Position numbers and translations under genes: made by a program. Positions 8,243 through 18,052 of a DNA stretch of 64,000 nucleotides are shown piece by piece. Each line of letters starts with the position of its first letter. The first letter of the stretch is position 1. Origin of the DNA: Caldimonas caldifontis (GTDB taxonomy: Bacteria; Pseudomonadota; Gammaproteobacteria; Burkholderiales; Burkholderiaceae_C); NCBI RefSeq assembly GCF_002930615.1, contig NZ_PSNX01000010.1:62001-126000 (forward strand), given 5' to 3'. Under the pieces are notes generated by a model. The model worked only from the letters and a program-made list of their open reading frames with translations, was not told the origin of the DNA and searched no databases.

Positions 8243-8929
8243 GTGAAGATCCTGATCGTCGAAGATGAGCCCAAGACGGGTGACTACCTGCGCCAGGGCC
8301 TGCGTGAGGCAGGTTTCGCCGTGGACCTTGCCACCGACGGGGCCGATGGTCTGCACCTGGCCACGACCACCGACCCTGATCTGGTCATCCTGGACGTGAT
8401 GCTTCCACGCATGGATGGCTGGGCCGTGCTGCGCGAACTGCGCTCGCAGGGCTGGGAGCGGCCCGTGCTCTTCCTGACGGCCCGGGACCAGGTCGAGGAG
8501 CGCGTACGGGGTCTTGAGCTGGGCGCAGACGACTACCTCGTCAAGCCGTTCTCCTTCGCCGAATTGCTGGCCCGCGTGCGCACCATCCTGCGACGGGGCC
8601 GTTCCGGCCTGGAGGCCACGACGCTGCGCGTGGCCGACCTCGAACTCGACTTGCTGCGACGCCGCGTCACCCGCAGCGGGCGCCGCATCGATCTCACGGC
8701 CAAGGAGTTCGGCCTGCTGGAGCTGCTGATGCGGCGCAGCGGGGAGGTGCTGCCACGTTCGCTGATCGCCTCGCAGGTGTGGGACATGAATTTCGACAGC
8801 GATACCAACGTGATCGAGGTGGCCGTGCGGCGCCTGCGTGCCAAGGTGGACGAAGGCTTCGAGCCGCGGCTCATCCACACCGTGCGTGGCATGGGCTACG
8901 TCCTTGAGGTGCCCGAGGCGGTCGCATGA
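8243..8929 (+). CDS. cusR: Heavy-metal response regulator (CusR/CopR type, OmpR family)
   Basis: This 228-residue protein has an N-terminal receiver domain (acidic pocket at residues 8-9, phospho-acceptor Asp51 in LVILDVMLP, switch Lys in YLVKPF) and a C-terminal OmpR-type winged helix that ends in [12 protein letters not shown]. Close relatives sense copper or silver and bind TGACA-type palindromes, one of which lies 60 bases upstream. The start is GTG 8243, with no strong ribosome-binding site. The last codons overlap the sensor-kinase gene by 4 bases (ATGA). Its likely targets are the divergent copper genes. The metal is inferred from context. Confidence 0.9.
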   Translation: MKILIVEDEPKTGDYLRQGLREAGFAVDLATDGADGLHLATTTDPDLVILDVMLPRMDGWAVLRELRSQGWERPVLFLTARDQVEERVRGLELGADDYLVKPFSFAELLARVRTILRRGRSGLEATTLRVADLELDLLRRRVTRSGRRIDLTAKEFGLLELLMRRSGEVLPRSLIASQVWDMNFDSDTNVIEVAVRRLRAKVDEGFEPRLIHTVRGMGYVLEVPEAVA

Positions 8930-10293
8930 GGCGTCGCCTCACGCTGACCGCCCGCCTGACGCTGCTCTACACGCTGGTGTCGCTGGCGGTGCTGCTGGGC
9001 CTGGGGCTCTTCGTGCTCAGGGTCACGAACGCGCATTTCGTGGAACTCGATGAAGAGCTGCTGCGTGACAAGTCGCGCCTGATCGCGCAGCTGGTCGCCG
9101 ACAGTCGCTCGACGGACGAGCTGGCCCGCCACCTGGACCACCTGCTCTCCAGCCACGAGGGCTTGCACGCCGAACTCCATGCCGGCGACCGCACCGTGTA
9201 CGACCGGGATGCGCTGGGGCTGGCGCAGGCGGTGCAGCGGCTGGAGGGGGCGGTGCCGCTCGTCGAGTGGACCCAGGCCGGGCGCACCTTCCGGGCCCTG
9301 GTGGTCCCGCTGGAGGCGCCGGCTGCACTCGGCGGCTCACAGCCCCTCGTCCTCACGCTGGCGCTGGACATCCACCACCACCAGCACTTCATGCAGGCAC
9401 TGACCCGTTCGCTGGCGGTCTACCTGGGGGTGGCCGCGCTGGCGAGCGGGTTGCTGGGCTGGTGGTCGGCGCGCCGCGGGCTGGCACCCTTGCGTGAGAT
9501 GAAGGCGCGTGCCCAGCGCGTGACCGCGCGCCAGCTCGACCAGCGCATGCCGGTGCAGGACGTGCCGGTGGAACTGGCCGACCTCGCCCTGGGGCTGAAT
9601 ACCATGCTCGATCGCTTGCAGCAGGACTTCGAGCGCCTGTCGCAGTTCTCAGGCGACCTGGCCCATGAGTTGCGCACGCCCATCAGCAACCTGCTCACGC
9701 AGACCCAGGTTTCGCTCGCACAGCAACGCGATGCCGCGGTCTACCGCGAGGTGCTGGCTTCGAACGCCGAAGAACTCCAGCGCCTGGCGCGCATGGTCTC
9801 GGACATGCTCTTCCTGGCCAAGGCGGATCATGGTCTGGCATTGCCGAGGCCGGAGCGCATCGTCCTGTCTGACGAGGTGCGGGCTCTGTTCGATTTCTAT
9901 GAGGCGCTGGCTGAGGAGAAGGGGCTGCGCCTCGCGCTGGAGGGGCAGGCCGAGGTGGTGGGCGACCGGCTGATGGTGCGCCGCGCGGTGAGCAACCTCC
10001 TGTCCAATGCTCTGCGCCATGCGACACCGGGCACGGCGGTGCGCGTGACGCTGGGTGGGGCAGGGGAGGAGACCGTGCTGAGCGTGCACAACGAGGGGCC
10101 GTGTATCGACCCGCGTGACCTGCCTCGCCTCTTCGACCGCTTCTATCGGGTGGACAAGTCGCGCACCCACGCCGACACCGAGGGCACGGGCCTGGGCCTG
10201 GCGATCACTCAGGCGATCATGCGGGCCCATGCAGGCCGGGCGGTGGCCCACTCGCGGGACGGCCAGACCACGCTGTCGCTGCATTTCCCCTGA
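8926..10293 (+). CDS. cusS: Heavy-metal sensor histidine kinase (CusS type)
   Basis: This is a 455-residue inner-membrane sensor. Two transmembrane segments (about residues 10-32 and 162-181) bound a periplasmic domain of about 130 residues. That domain ends in a short His cluster (HHHQHF, about residues 150-155) placed just before the second membrane helix, a plausible metal site. HAMP, HisKA ([12 protein letters not shown], phospho-His247) and HATPase domains follow. It overlaps the response-regulator gene by 4 bases, so the two are translationally coupled. It should phosphorylate that regulator when periplasmic copper or silver rises. Family and pairing are firm; the specific metal is inference. 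Confidence 0.9.
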   Translation: MRRRLTLTARLTLLYTLVSLAVLLGLGLFVLRVTNAHFVELDEELLRDKSRLIAQLVADSRSTDELARHLDHLLSSHEGLHAELHAGDRTVYDRDALGLAQAVQRLEGAVPLVEWTQAGRTFRALVVPLEAPAALGGSQPLVLTLALDIHHHQHFMQALTRSLAVYLGVAALASGLLGWWSARRGLAPLREMKARAQRVTARQLDQRMPVQDVPVELADLALGLNTMLDRLQQDFERLSQFSGDLAHELRTPISNLLTQTQVSLAQQRDAAVYREVLASNAEELQRLARMVSDMLFLAKADHGLALPRPERIVLSDEVRALFDFYEALAEEKGLRLALEGQAEVVGDRLMVRRAVSNLLSNALRHATPGTAVRVTLGGAGEETVLSVHNEGPCIDPRDLPRLFDRFYRVDKSRTHADTEGTGLGLAITQAIMRAHAGRAVAHSRDGQTTLSLHFP

Positions 10294-10315
10294 GGGCTGG
10301 CCCCGGGGACACCGA

Positions 10316-11464
10316 TCACTTGAACAGGTCTCTCACGCGGTCGGTCCAGCTTTTGGCATTGGGCGAGTGGCGTTCGCCCCCCTTCTTGAGCGACTCGTCG
10401 AGTTCCTTCACCAGCTTGCGCTGGTGCTCGGTGAGCTTGACCGGCGTCTCGATCTGGATGTGGCAGTACAGGTCGCCCGGGTAGGCCGAGCGCACGCCCT
10501 TGATGCCCTTGCCGCGCAGGCGGAAGGTCTTGCCGTGCTGTGTGCCCTCGGGCAGTTCGATCTCGGCACGGCCTGACAGCGTGGGCACCTCGATGGCGCC
10601 GCCCAGGATGGCCGTGGTCATGCCCACCGGCACCGTGCAGTGCAGGTCGTCGCCATCACGCTCGAAGATGTCGTGCTTCTTGATGCGGATCTCGATGTAG
10701 AGATCACCGGCCGGCCCGCCATTGGTGCCCGGCTCGCCGTTGCCGGCCGAGCGGATGCGCATGCCTTCATCGATGCCGGCGGGGATCTTCACCTCCAGCG
10801 TCTTCGACTTCTTGAGCTTGCCCTGGCCGCCGCAGGTGGTGCAGGGCTCGGGGATCACCTTGCCCGTGCCGTGACAGTGGGGGCAGGTCTGCTGGATGCT
10901 GAAGAAACCCTGGCGCAGGTGGACCGTGCCCGAGCCCTGGCACGTGCCGCAGGTCTTCGCGCTGGTGCCGGGCTTGGCGCCGGTGCCGTGGCAGGTGTCG
11001 CACTCCTCCCAACTGGGAATGCGGATCTGCGCCTCCTTGCCATGCGCGGCCTCTTCGAGAGAGATTTCCATGGCGTAGGACAGGTCGCTGCCGCGATAGA
11101 CCTGTGGGCCGCCGCCGCGACGGCCCCCGCCGGCCGCACCGAAGATGTCGCCGAAGATGTCGCCGAAGGCCTCGGCAAAACCGCCGAAACCCTCGGGGCC
11201 GGCGCCGCGAAAGCCGGCACCGCCCATGTTGGGGTCCACCCCGGCGTGGCCGTACTGGTCATAGGCGGCCCGCTTCTTGGGGTCGGAGAGCATCTCGTAG
11301 GCCTCCTTGGCCTCCTTGAAATGTTCCTCGGCCTCTTTGGCTTTCTCACCCTGGTTGCGGTCCGGGTGGTATTTCATGGCCAGCTTGCGATAGGCCTTCT
11401 TGATCTCGTCGTCCGACGCGTTCTTTGCGACGCCGAGGACGTCGTAGTAGTCACGCTTTGCCAT
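10316..11464 (-). CDS. dnaJ: Chaperone DnaJ (Hsp40)
   Basis: This 382-residue co-chaperone stimulates DnaK ATPase and delivers unfolded clients. The J domain (residues 1-70) has the HPD triad at 33-35. A Gly/Phe-rich linker follows (about 76-120). Four CxxCxGxG-type zinc repeats come next ([32 protein letters not shown]), then the two C-terminal client-binding domains. It lies 87 bases after dnaK on the same strand, with a strong hairpin in the gap that could lower its expression relative to dnaK. Confidence 0.98.
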   Translation of the reverse strand: MAKRDYYDVLGVAKNASDDEIKKAYRKLAMKYHPDRNQGEKAKEAEEHFKEAKEAYEMLSDPKKRAAYDQYGHAGVDPNMGGAGFRGAGPEGFGGFAEAFGDIFGDIFGAAGGGRRGGGPQVYRGSDLSYAMEISLEEAAHGKEAQIRIPSWEECDTCHGTGAKPGTSAKTCGTCQGSGTVHLRQGFFSIQQTCPHCHGTGKVIPEPCTTCGGQGKLKKSKTLEVKIPAGIDEGMRIRSAGNGEPGTNGGPAGDLYIEIRIKKHDIFERDGDDLHCTVPVGMTTAILGGAIEVPTLSGRAEIELPEGTQHGKTFRLRGKGIKGVRSAYPGDLYCHIQIETPVKLTEHQRKLVKELDESLKKGGERHSPNAKSWTDRVRDLFK

Positions 11465-11492
11465 GTTCTAGGTCACCTTCCAAAACGCAAAT

Positions 11493-11524
11493 CCCCCGTG
11501 CGCAGTGTGGGCTGCCCACGGGGG
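11493..11524 (-). terminator. Hairpin between dnaK and dnaJ (attenuator or terminator)
   Basis: An 8-base-pair stem (CCCCCGTG/CACGGGGG) is extended, after one mismatch, by a 4-base-pair inner stem with a 6-base loop. On the minus strand it is followed by ATTTGCGTTTT, a loose U-rich tract. It could partly end transcription after dnaK or protect the dnaK mRNA end. It is clear as a structure; the function is inferred. Confidence 0.6.
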
Positions 11525-11551
11525 TGGCTCACGGTCGTGGGCAAGCGTCGA

Positions 11552-13498
11552 TTACTTCTTGTCCTTCACTTCGGTGAACTCGGCGTCCACCACGTTGTCG
11601 TCGGCCGGCTTGGTCGAAGCCTGGGCACCCGGCTTCGGGTCGGCCTGTGCTGCGCCGGCGGCCGCCTGGGCAGCCTGCATCTCGGCATAGACCTTCTCAC
11701 CCAGCTTCTGGCTGGCGGTCATCAGCGCTTCGCTCTTGGCCTCGATGGCTGCCTTGTCCTCACCCTTGAGGGCTTCCTCGGCGTCCTTGATCGCAGCCTC
11801 GATGGCTTCCTTCTCCGACGCTTCGAGCTTCTCACCATGCTCGGCGAGCGATTTCTTCACGCTGTGCACCAGTGCATCGGCCTGGTTGCGGGCCTGCACG
11901 AGCTCCAGCTTGCGCTTGTCCTCGGCCGCGTTGAGCTCGGCATCCTTCACCATCTTCTGAATCTCTTCCTCGGTCAGACCCGAGTTCGCCTTGATGGTGA
12001 TCTTGTTCTCCTTGCCGGTGGCCTTATCCTTCGCGCCCACGTGCAGGATGCCATTGGCGTCGATGTCGAAGGTCACTTCGATCTGGGGCACGCCGCGCGG
12101 GGCGGGAGGGATGCCTTCGAGATTGAACTCACCCAGCAGCTTGTTGCCGGAGGCCATCTCGCGCTCGCCCTGGAAAACCTTGATCGTCACGGCAGGCTGG
12201 TTGTCGTCAGCGGTGGAGAAGACCTGCGAGAACTTGGTCGGGATGGTCGTGTTCTTGCTGATCATCTTCGTCATGACGCCGCCCAGGGTCTCGATGCCCA
12301 GCGACAGCGGGGTCACGTCGAGCAGCAGCACGTCCTTGCGCTCACCGCCGAGCACCTGGCCCTGGATGGCCGCGCCCACGGCCACGGCCTCGTCGGGGTT
12401 CACGTCCTTGCGCGGATCCTTGCCGAAGAACTCCTTGACCTTCTCCTGCACCTTGGGCATGCGGGTCATGCCGCCCACCAGGATCACGTCGTCGATCTCG
12501 CCCACCTTCACGCCCGCATCCTTGATGGCCGTGCGGCAGGGTTCGATGGTGCGCTCGATCAGTTCTTCCACCAAGGCTTCGAGCTTGGCACGCGTGAGCT
12601 TGATGTTCAGGTGCTTCGGGCCCGAGGCATCGGCGGTGATGTAAGGCAGGTTGATGTCGGTCTGCGAGCTGTTCGACAGCTCGATCTTGGCCTTTTCGGC
12701 GGCTTCCTTCAGCCGCTGCAGGGCCAGCACGTCCTTGCTCAGGTCAACGCCTTGCTCCTTCTTGAACTCGGCGATGATGTAGTCGATGATGCGCTGGTCG
12801 AAGTCTTCGCCGCCCAGGAAGGTGTCGCCGTTGGTGGAGAGCACCTCGAACTGCTTCTCGCCGTCCACATCAGCGATCTCGATGATGGAAATGTCGAAGG
12901 TGCCGCCGCCCAGGTCATAGACGGCGATCTTGCGGTCGCCCTTGGCGGTCTTGTCCAGGCCGAAGGCCAGTGCGGCCGCAGTCGGCTCGTTGATGATGCG
13001 CTTGACTTCCAGGCCGGCAATGCGGCCGGCGTCCTTCGTGGCCTGGCGCTGGCTGTCGTTGAAGTAGGCCGGCACGGTGATCACGGCCTCGGTGACGGGT
13101 TCACCCAGGTAATCCTCGGCGGTCTTCTTCATCTTGCGCAGCACCTCGGCGCTGACCTGCGGCGGAGCGAGCTTCTTGCCGCGCACCTCCACCCAGGCAT
13201 CGCCATTGTCAGCCTGCACAATCGAGTAGGGCATCAGGTCGATGTCCTTCTGAACTTCCTTCTCGGTGAACTTGCGGCCAATCAGGCGCTTCACCGCGTA
13301 CAGCGTGTTCTTCGGGTTGGTGACGGCCTGGCGCTTGGCCGAGGCGCCGACCAGCACCTCGCCGTCTTCCTGATAGGCGATGATGGACGGCGTGGTGCGC
13401 GCACCCTCGCTGTTCTCGATGACCTTGGCGGTATTGCCTTCCATGATGGCCACGCACGAGTTGGTGGTGCCCAGGTCGATGCCGATGATCTTGCCCAT
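11552..13498 (-). CDS. dnaK: Chaperone DnaK (Hsp70)
   Basis: This 648-residue protein starts at ATG 13498 ([15 protein letters not shown]), with AGGAG about 10 bases upstream; an in-frame TTG two codons earlier is less likely. The nucleotide-binding domain (about 1-385) shows [10 protein letters not shown] and [10 protein letters not shown], then the linker [16 protein letters not shown], the substrate-binding domain and a helical lid. The Gly/Ala-rich tail ends in DAEFTEVKD. Together with GrpE and DnaJ it forms the main Hsp70 refolding system. It is the middle gene of grpE-dnaK-dnaJ; the 83-base gap from grpE contains a possible second heat-shock promoter and a DnaA box. Confidence 0.99.
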   Translation of the reverse strand: MGKIIGIDLGTTNSCVAIMEGNTAKVIENSEGARTTPSIIAYQEDGEVLVGASAKRQAVTNPKNTLYAVKRLIGRKFTEKEVQKDIDLMPYSIVQADNGDAWVEVRGKKLAPPQVSAEVLRKMKKTAEDYLGEPVTEAVITVPAYFNDSQRQATKDAGRIAGLEVKRIINEPTAAALAFGLDKTAKGDRKIAVYDLGGGTFDISIIEIADVDGEKQFEVLSTNGDTFLGGEDFDQRIIDYIIAEFKKEQGVDLSKDVLALQRLKEAAEKAKIELSNSSQTDINLPYITADASGPKHLNIKLTRAKLEALVEELIERTIEPCRTAIKDAGVKVGEIDDVILVGGMTRMPKVQEKVKEFFGKDPRKDVNPDEAVAVGAAIQGQVLGGERKDVLLLDVTPLSLGIETLGGVMTKMISKNTTIPTKFSQVFSTADDNQPAVTIKVFQGEREMASGNKLLGEFNLEGIPPAPRGVPQIEVTFDIDANGILHVGAKDKATGKENKITIKANSGLTEEEIQKMVKDAELNAAEDKRKLELVQARNQADALVHSVKKSLAEHGEKLEASEKEAIEAAIKDAEEALKGEDKAAIEAKSEALMTASQKLGEKVYAEMQAAQAAAGAAQADPKPGAQASTKPADDNVVDAEFTEVKDKK

Positions 13499-13536
13499 GT
13501 TCAATGCTCCTGAATGCTGAAATCCGGTTGTCTGTT

Positions 13537-13565
13537 ACTTGTGGATAAGTGCTCTGTATTTCAAG
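13537..13565 (-). promoter_or_regulatory. Possible sigma-32 promoter before dnaK
   Basis: On the minus strand CTTGAAA (13565-13559) is a perfect heat-shock -35 element. Fourteen bases later CCACAAGT (13544-13537) matches the CCCCATnT -10 only in part. It is weaker than the grpE promoter and may add to read-through from grpE. Confidence 0.4.
13540..13548 (-). promoter_or_regulatory. Consensus DnaA box in the dnaK upstream region
   Basis: The 9-mer TGTGGATAA (TTATCCACA on the minus strand) is a perfect DnaA box. It overlaps the candidate -10 of the dnaK promoter. A single site could be a regulatory DnaA target or chance. Confidence 0.4.
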
Positions 13566-13581
13566 GGTGGAGGGTCCAGCC

Positions 13582-14112
13582 TCACTGAGGAGCCGAGACG
13601 GTCACCAGGGCCGGGCGCAGCACTCGGTCGGCGATCACGTAGCCCTTCTGCAGCACAGCCACGATGGTGTTGGGCTCTTGCTCTGCCGGCACCACGCTGA
13701 TGGCCTGATGGTGGTGGGGATCAAACTTGTCACCGGCGGCCGGATTCACCTCCACCACCTTGTTCCGCTCCAGGGCCTGCGCCAGCTGGCGCAGCGTGGC
13801 GTGCACGCCTTCGCGCATCTGTTCCGGCGTGGCGTTTTCCACCGCCAGGGCGGCCTCCAGGCTGTCCTTGACGGGCAGCAGGCTGTCGGCGAAGCCCTCG
13901 ATGGCGAACTTGCGTGTCTTGGCGATTTCCTCCTCGGCCCGACGGCGGGTGTTCTCCACCTCGGCCTTGGCCCTCAGATAGGCGTCGGAGACCTCGGCGT
14001 GCTTGGCTTCCAGTTCGGCCAGCTTCTGTTCGACGGCCACCAGTTCGGCGGGCTCAGCGGCCAGTTCGGCGGGCGCTGGTTGAGTCTGCTCAGGGTTCTG
14101 TGCTTCTGCCAT
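13582..14112 (-). CDS. grpE: Nucleotide exchange factor GrpE
   Basis: This 176-residue protein starts at ATG 14112 ([11 protein letters not shown]); a start at 14154 would run into the promoter. It has an acidic, Ala/Glu/Pro-rich N-terminal stretch, a long coiled coil (about residues 30-85, with [24 protein letters not shown] read in parts), and the conserved beta-domain ending in [20 protein letters not shown]. It dimerises and drives ADP release from DnaK. It is the first gene of the heat-shock group and has a good sigma-32-type promoter directly upstream. Confidence 0.97.
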   Translation of the reverse strand: MAEAQNPEQTQPAPAELAAEPAELVAVEQKLAELEAKHAEVSDAYLRAKAEVENTRRRAEEEIAKTRKFAIEGFADSLLPVKDSLEAALAVENATPEQMREGVHATLRQLAQALERNKVVEVNPAAGDKFDPHHHQAISVVPAEQEPNTIVAVLQKGYVIADRVLRPALVTVSAPQ

Positions 14113-14140
14113 GACGTCATGTTCCCAAAGAATGCCGGCC

Positions 14141-14168
14141 ACTTGGGGATGCATCCTGGGGTTTCAAG
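14141..14168 (-). promoter_or_regulatory. Sigma-32 heat-shock promoter of grpE-dnaK-dnaJ
   Basis: On the minus strand CTTGAAA (14168-14162), a 13-base spacer and CCCCAAGT (14148-14141) closely match the sigma-32 consensus CTTGAAA-N12-14-CCCCATnT. Transcription would start near 14134, about 22 bases before the grpE ATG. Confidence 0.75.
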
Positions 14169-14348
14169 AGGATGGAAGGCCCAATGGGCCACGGGGGTGT
14201 GAATTGTGAGGCAAATCACGGATGAGCTGACCCCGGAATCTGGGGGACTGTCTCAATATCGGGCACACTGCGGGGTGTTGCAAGCGGCTGCAGCCCCGGT
14301 GAGGAGTGGGGCTGTGGCGGTCCACAAGAACATCGAAGCACCCCCAGG

Positions 14349-15254
14349 GTGAAGTCCGGCCCGCCTTTGGAACCCAAGCCCGTCATCGATCCGAGCGATC
14401 CACCAGCTGCGCTCACCGGCCCCCGTCGCGCTGACCTGGCGCTGCGCACGGCCCTGGTCCTCGTCACGCCGGTGGTGCGCTGGCTTTTGCGGCGCGGCGT
14501 TCAGTATGGGGCGCTGGCCACGGCGCTCAAGCGCGTGTTCGTGAAGGTCGCCGCCGAAGAATTGGAGCGCACCGGGCGCCGCACCACCGATTCGGCCGTG
14601 AGTGTGCTCAGCGGCGTGCACCGCAAGGACGTGCGGGCCTTCTACCAGCTGGGCCGCGCCCTTCAGCGCGACAAGAGCCTCTCACCGGCGTCCCTGGTCT
14701 TCACCCGCTGGGCGACCGATGCCCAGTGGCGCGACCCCATCAGCGGCCAGCCGCTGCGGCTGCCGCGGCTGGGCCCGGCCCCGTCTTTCGAGGCCCTGGC
14801 CCGCGAGGTCTCGACCGATGTGCACCCGCGCACCCTGCTGGACGAGTTGCTCCGTCTGGAGCTGGTTCGGCTCGTGGACGACGAGGTGCAGCTGGCGGCC
14901 GACAGTTTCGTCCCTTCGGCCGACGAAGCGGCGATGGCCGAGCTGTTTGCCGCCAACGGCGCAGACCACCTCTCGGCGGCCGTGCACAACCTCACCACAT
15001 CCGGGCCCAAGATGCTCGAGCAGAGCGTTTTTGCCACCGGTCTGTCGCGGGCGTCGGCCGAGGAGCTGGGAGTGCTGGCGCGCCGGCTCTGGGCCGAGGC
15101 CTTTGCCCGCATGGCGGAGGAGGCGAGCCGCCGTCACCAGGCCGACCAGCCCGCCTTCCCGGCATACCGCATGCGCTTTGGCATTTACTACTACACCGAG
15201 CCCATGAGCCCGGAACGTCGGGAACCCCCGGGTTCCACGGAGAGGTCGGAGTGA
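14349..15254 (+). CDS. DUF6502 family protein, function unknown
   Basis: This 301-residue cytoplasmic protein has no signal peptide. The N-terminal half (about residues 30-110) carries the family pattern: VVRWLLRRGVQYGALATALK, then TTDSAVSVLSGVHRKDVRAF, which looks like a helical DNA-binding-style module. The C-terminal half is helical and ends before residue 290 with an aromatic FGIYYYTEP. The start is GTG 14349; the stop overlaps the next gene by 4 bases (GTGA), so translation is coupled to the lipoprotein that follows. This pairing suggests a shared process, but no function is known to me. The 236 bases upstream hold the divergent grpE promoter and nothing else I can name. Confidence 0.75.
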   Translation: MKSGPPLEPKPVIDPSDPPAALTGPRRADLALRTALVLVTPVVRWLLRRGVQYGALATALKRVFVKVAAEELERTGRRTTDSAVSVLSGVHRKDVRAFYQLGRALQRDKSLSPASLVFTRWATDAQWRDPISGQPLRLPRLGPAPSFEALAREVSTDVHPRTLLDELLRLELVRLVDDEVQLAADSFVPSADEAAMAELFAANGADHLSAAVHNLTTSGPKMLEQSVFATGLSRASAEELGVLARRLWAEAFARMAEEASRRHQADQPAFPAYRMRFGIYYYTEPMSPERREPPGSTERSE

Positions 15255-16471
15255 ATCGTTCGTTCAGGCTTTCTTGGCTGGGAGTTCTGCTGCCTGCATT
15301 GGGCGCAGCGCTGGCCAGCTGTGGTGGCGATGGGGTGGGGTCGGGCGGAACCGGCGCGCCGGTGAGTGTGAGCTCGGCCACTGTGAACGGCTTTGGCAGC
15401 GTCGTGGCCGACGGATCCGTGTATGGCACCGATGGGGCCACGGTGCGTGAGGAGACCCGGCCCGGCGTGTTCAGTGACACCGTGCTCGAGCTGGGGCAGG
15501 GGCTCACCTTGCGCTACCAGGGGCCCGAGGGTGCCGAGCAGGCGATCCGCGTGGATGTGGAACCCGCGCTGGTGGGGGCGGTGTCCGCAACCCCGTCTGC
15601 AGGGACCTTCGCGGTGCGCTCGCAGACGGTGCGGATCAACACGGATCCCGATCAGGGCCCGGTGACGTTCTTCGAAGGATTCCATGGGCTGAGCGGGCTG
15701 TCGGCCGGAGAGCAGGTGCGTGTGTACGGGGTCTTGCGCAGGAACGGCAGCAGCCAGGAGATCCGGGCCAGCCGGATCGAGAAGCTGCCGGCGGTGCCGG
15801 CGGCAGACCGGGTGGTGGGGGTGGTCAGCGCGCTCGACACCACAGGCGGGGCCCTGCGCTTTTCGTTGGGCAGCCTCCTGGTCGATGCCACGCAGGCGAC
15901 CGTGCTGGATGGCCCGGTGGCCAACGGCCTTCGTGTGGCGGTGTGGTTCTCGCCAGGCACCGACCAGGTGCAAGGCGTGCGGGTGCTGCGCCTCAACGAG
16001 CCGGGCAGCATCTCGACCCCCGGGCGTATCGGCGGTGTGGTGGGCCAGTTGGACGAGTCCGCCCAGACTTTCGAGCTGGCGGGTGTGTTGGTGCGCTATG
16101 CCGGGGCACAGGTCACTCCGCAGGGGCCGCAGTTCCAGCTCGGTGATGGCGTCTTCGTACGGGTGCGCGGCAGCCACCTTCAGGATGGGAGCTTCCTCGC
16201 CACGCGGGTGCAGGTGCGCAAGCGGGCCGACCCCGGCTTCGTGGAGGTGGAGCTGACCGGCCCGGTGGAAGATTGGAGCTCGCTGGGCCGCTTCCAGGTG
16301 CGTGGGACTCCGGTCAATGCCCAGGGTGCCGGCTTCCGCGGGAACTGCGGGCATCCCTCAAACCCGGCCCTGACCGTGGGGCAGCGGGTGCGCATCGAGG
16401 GGGGGGTGCAGACCGGCGCCCAGGGCTCCTACGTTCAGGCGGCGATCGTGCACTGCCTGAACACGCCCTGA
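15251..16471 (+). CDS. DUF5666-domain lipoprotein
   Basis: This 406-residue exported protein starts at GTG 15251, overlapping the DUF6502 gene by 4 bases. The signal peptide ends in a lipobox (LASC followed by GGDG), so the Cys near residue 24 should be lipidated, and a Gly/Ser-rich linker follows. The mature part is made of repeated DUF5666 beta-domains of 60-80 residues: each has a VNGFGS- or VVGVVSALD-type strand followed by an LRVAVWFSPG- or GDGVFVRVRG-type strand. The protein is probably anchored in the outer membrane or facing the periplasm. I can see no catalytic residues. A long in-frame extension upstream exists only because the DUF6502 gene is open in this frame. Confidence 0.78.
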   Translation: MNRSFRLSWLGVLLPALGAALASCGGDGVGSGGTGAPVSVSSATVNGFGSVVADGSVYGTDGATVREETRPGVFSDTVLELGQGLTLRYQGPEGAEQAIRVDVEPALVGAVSATPSAGTFAVRSQTVRINTDPDQGPVTFFEGFHGLSGLSAGEQVRVYGVLRRNGSSQEIRASRIEKLPAVPAADRVVGVVSALDTTGGALRFSLGSLLVDATQATVLDGPVANGLRVAVWFSPGTDQVQGVRVLRLNEPGSISTPGRIGGVVGQLDESAQTFELAGVLVRYAGAQVTPQGPQFQLGDGVFVRVRGSHLQDGSFLATRVQVRKRADPGFVEVELTGPVEDWSSLGRFQVRGTPVNAQGAGFRGNCGHPSNPALTVGQRVRIEGGVQTGAQGSYVQAAIVHCLNTP

Positions 16472-16484
16472 CGGGTACGGCAAC

Positions 16485-16889
16485 TCAGCCGAGGTCGTCC
16501 AGCGAGGCGCTCCAGCGCCGCCAGTCGGCCAGTTGCCGGCGGTCGCGCTTGGTCGGGCGTCCCTGCTCGATGGCCTGGGCGGGGTCGGCCAGATAGCGGC
16601 GGTTGCGCGCCGCCTCTTCGCGCGCCCGAATGCTCTCAACGGTCTCTTCGTAAAGCTGCTGGGCCACGGGGGCCGGGCCGCGTACGTCGCTCAGGCCGCG
16701 GACCACCACCACGCGCGTGATGCCCGACTGCTGGATGCTCAGTCGGTCCCCGATGCGCACGTCGCGGGCCGGCTTGGCTGGCTGCTCATTGACCTTCACC
16801 CGCCCTTTGTCCACCTCGTCGGTGGCCAGGCTGCGCGTCTTGAAGAAGCGCGCGGCCCACAGCCATTTGTCCAGGCGCACGGTGTCCAT
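16485..16889 (-). CDS. hslR: Hsp15-like S4-domain RNA-binding protein
   Basis: This 134-residue protein has an S4 RNA-binding domain at residues 1-65 (RLDKWLWAARFFKTRSLA, then GRVKVN and GDRLSI). The tail is rich in Arg and Glu, as in Hsp15/HslR, which binds 50S subunits carrying stalled nascent chains and helps recycle them under heat stress. It lies 6 bases after hemH on the same strand, so the two may be cotranscribed. It converges with the DUF5666 gene. Confidence 0.9.
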   Translation of the reverse strand: MDTVRLDKWLWAARFFKTRSLATDEVDKGRVKVNEQPAKPARDVRIGDRLSIQQSGITRVVVVRGLSDVRGPAPVAQQLYEETVESIRAREEAARNRRYLADPAQAIEQGRPTKRDRRQLADWRRWSASLDDLG

Positions 16890-16895
16890 GGGATG

Positions 16896-17987
16896 TCAGT
16901 TCGTGGCGCCAAGCGCCCGCGCCCGCTCGCGCTGCCGCTCCAGGGCCCCCACGTCCGGCGTCTCCCGCGTGGGCCATCCCGCCAGATGCTGCTCGGACAA
17001 GGCGCTCAGTGCGGCAATCCACTCATGCTGATCGTTCAGGCAGGGGATGTAGTGGAAGTCCTTGCCGCCTGCTCCCAGGAAGGCTTGCCTGCCCTCCATG
17101 GCGATCTCCTCCAGGGTTTCGATGCAGTCGCTCACGAAGCCGGGGCAGGCCACGTCCACGCGCTCCACGCCCGATCGACCCAGCTCGATCAGCGTGGGCT
17201 CGGTGTAGGGCTGCAGCCAGGGAGCCTTGCCAAACCGGCTCTGGAAGGTGATCACCCACTGGTCCGGGCGCAGTCCCAGGCGGTCGGCCAGCAGCCGGGC
17301 GGTCTTGTGGCATTCGCAGTGGTAGGGGTCACCGAGCGTCAGGGTGCGCTGGGGCACGCCATGGAAGCTCAACAGCAGGCGGTCCGGTCGGCCGTGGTCC
17401 ATCCAGTACTGGCTGATGCGGCGAGCCAGCGCATCGATGTACATCGGGTGGTCGTGATAGTGGTTCACGAAGCGCAGTTCGGGCAGTGTGCGGACCCGGC
17501 GGGCCCAGTCACCCACGGCATCGATCACACTGGCAGTGGTGGTCCCGGAGTACTGCGGATAGAGCGGCAGCACCAGCACGCGGGTGGCGCCGGCCGCCTT
17601 CAGCGCGTCGAGTTGCGCGGCGACCGACGGCTGACCGTAACGCATCGCGGCTGCCACCTTCACCCGGTGCCCCCGTTCACCCAGATAGCCCTGAAGCAGC
17701 TTGGCCTGCTTGTCGGTCCACACCCGCAGCGGGGATCCCTCAGCGGTCCAGATGCTGGCGTACTTGGCCGCCGACTTGGCAGGGCGCACACGCAGGATGA
17801 TGCCGTGCAGGATGATCTTCCACAGCCAGCGAGGGATCTCCACCACACGGGGATCACTGAGGAACTGGGCCAGATAGCGGCGCAGGGCGGGCGCCGTCGG
17901 TGCGTCCGGCGTGCCAAGGTTGCACAGCAGCACGCCGGTGAGGGGGGGCTGTCCGTGGCGGTAGGCGGGTTCTTGGGCAAAGCTCAT
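16896..17987 (-). CDS. hemH: Ferrochelatase
   Basis: This 363-residue enzyme inserts Fe2+ into protoporphyrin IX, the last step of protohaem synthesis. Family motifs are present in order: [13 protein letters not shown] at the N-terminus, [13 protein letters not shown] near residue 140, the catalytic-His motif [25 protein letters not shown] (read in parts, near 210-235) and [18 protein letters not shown] near 285. The length is normal. It is upstream of hslR with a 6-base gap. Window-wide, haem supply genes (hemH here, hemN at the far end) accompany the haem-rich cbb3 oxidase genes but are not linked to them. Confidence 0.97.
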   Translation of the reverse strand: MSFAQEPAYRHGQPPLTGVLLCNLGTPDAPTAPALRRYLAQFLSDPRVVEIPRWLWKIILHGIILRVRPAKSAAKYASIWTAEGSPLRVWTDKQAKLLQGYLGERGHRVKVAAAMRYGQPSVAAQLDALKAAGATRVLVLPLYPQYSGTTTASVIDAVGDWARRVRTLPELRFVNHYHDHPMYIDALARRISQYWMDHGRPDRLLLSFHGVPQRTLTLGDPYHCECHKTARLLADRLGLRPDQWVITFQSRFGKAPWLQPYTEPTLIELGRSGVERVDVACPGFVSDCIETLEEIAMEGRQAFLGAGGKDFHYIPCLNDQHEWIAALSALSEQHLAGWPTRETPDVGALERQRERARALGATN

Positions 17988-18052
17988 GCGGGTGGCGGGC
18001 TCCTTCGGGCCCGATTATTCCCGACGGCCGATGGCCCCGCGCGGTGGGGGGC

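Noticed and set aside
10640-13513. 957-codon open frame antisense to dnaJ and dnaK
   Set aside because: High GC at third positions keeps the opposite strand open. The protein has no recognisable domains and dnaJ/dnaK are certain.
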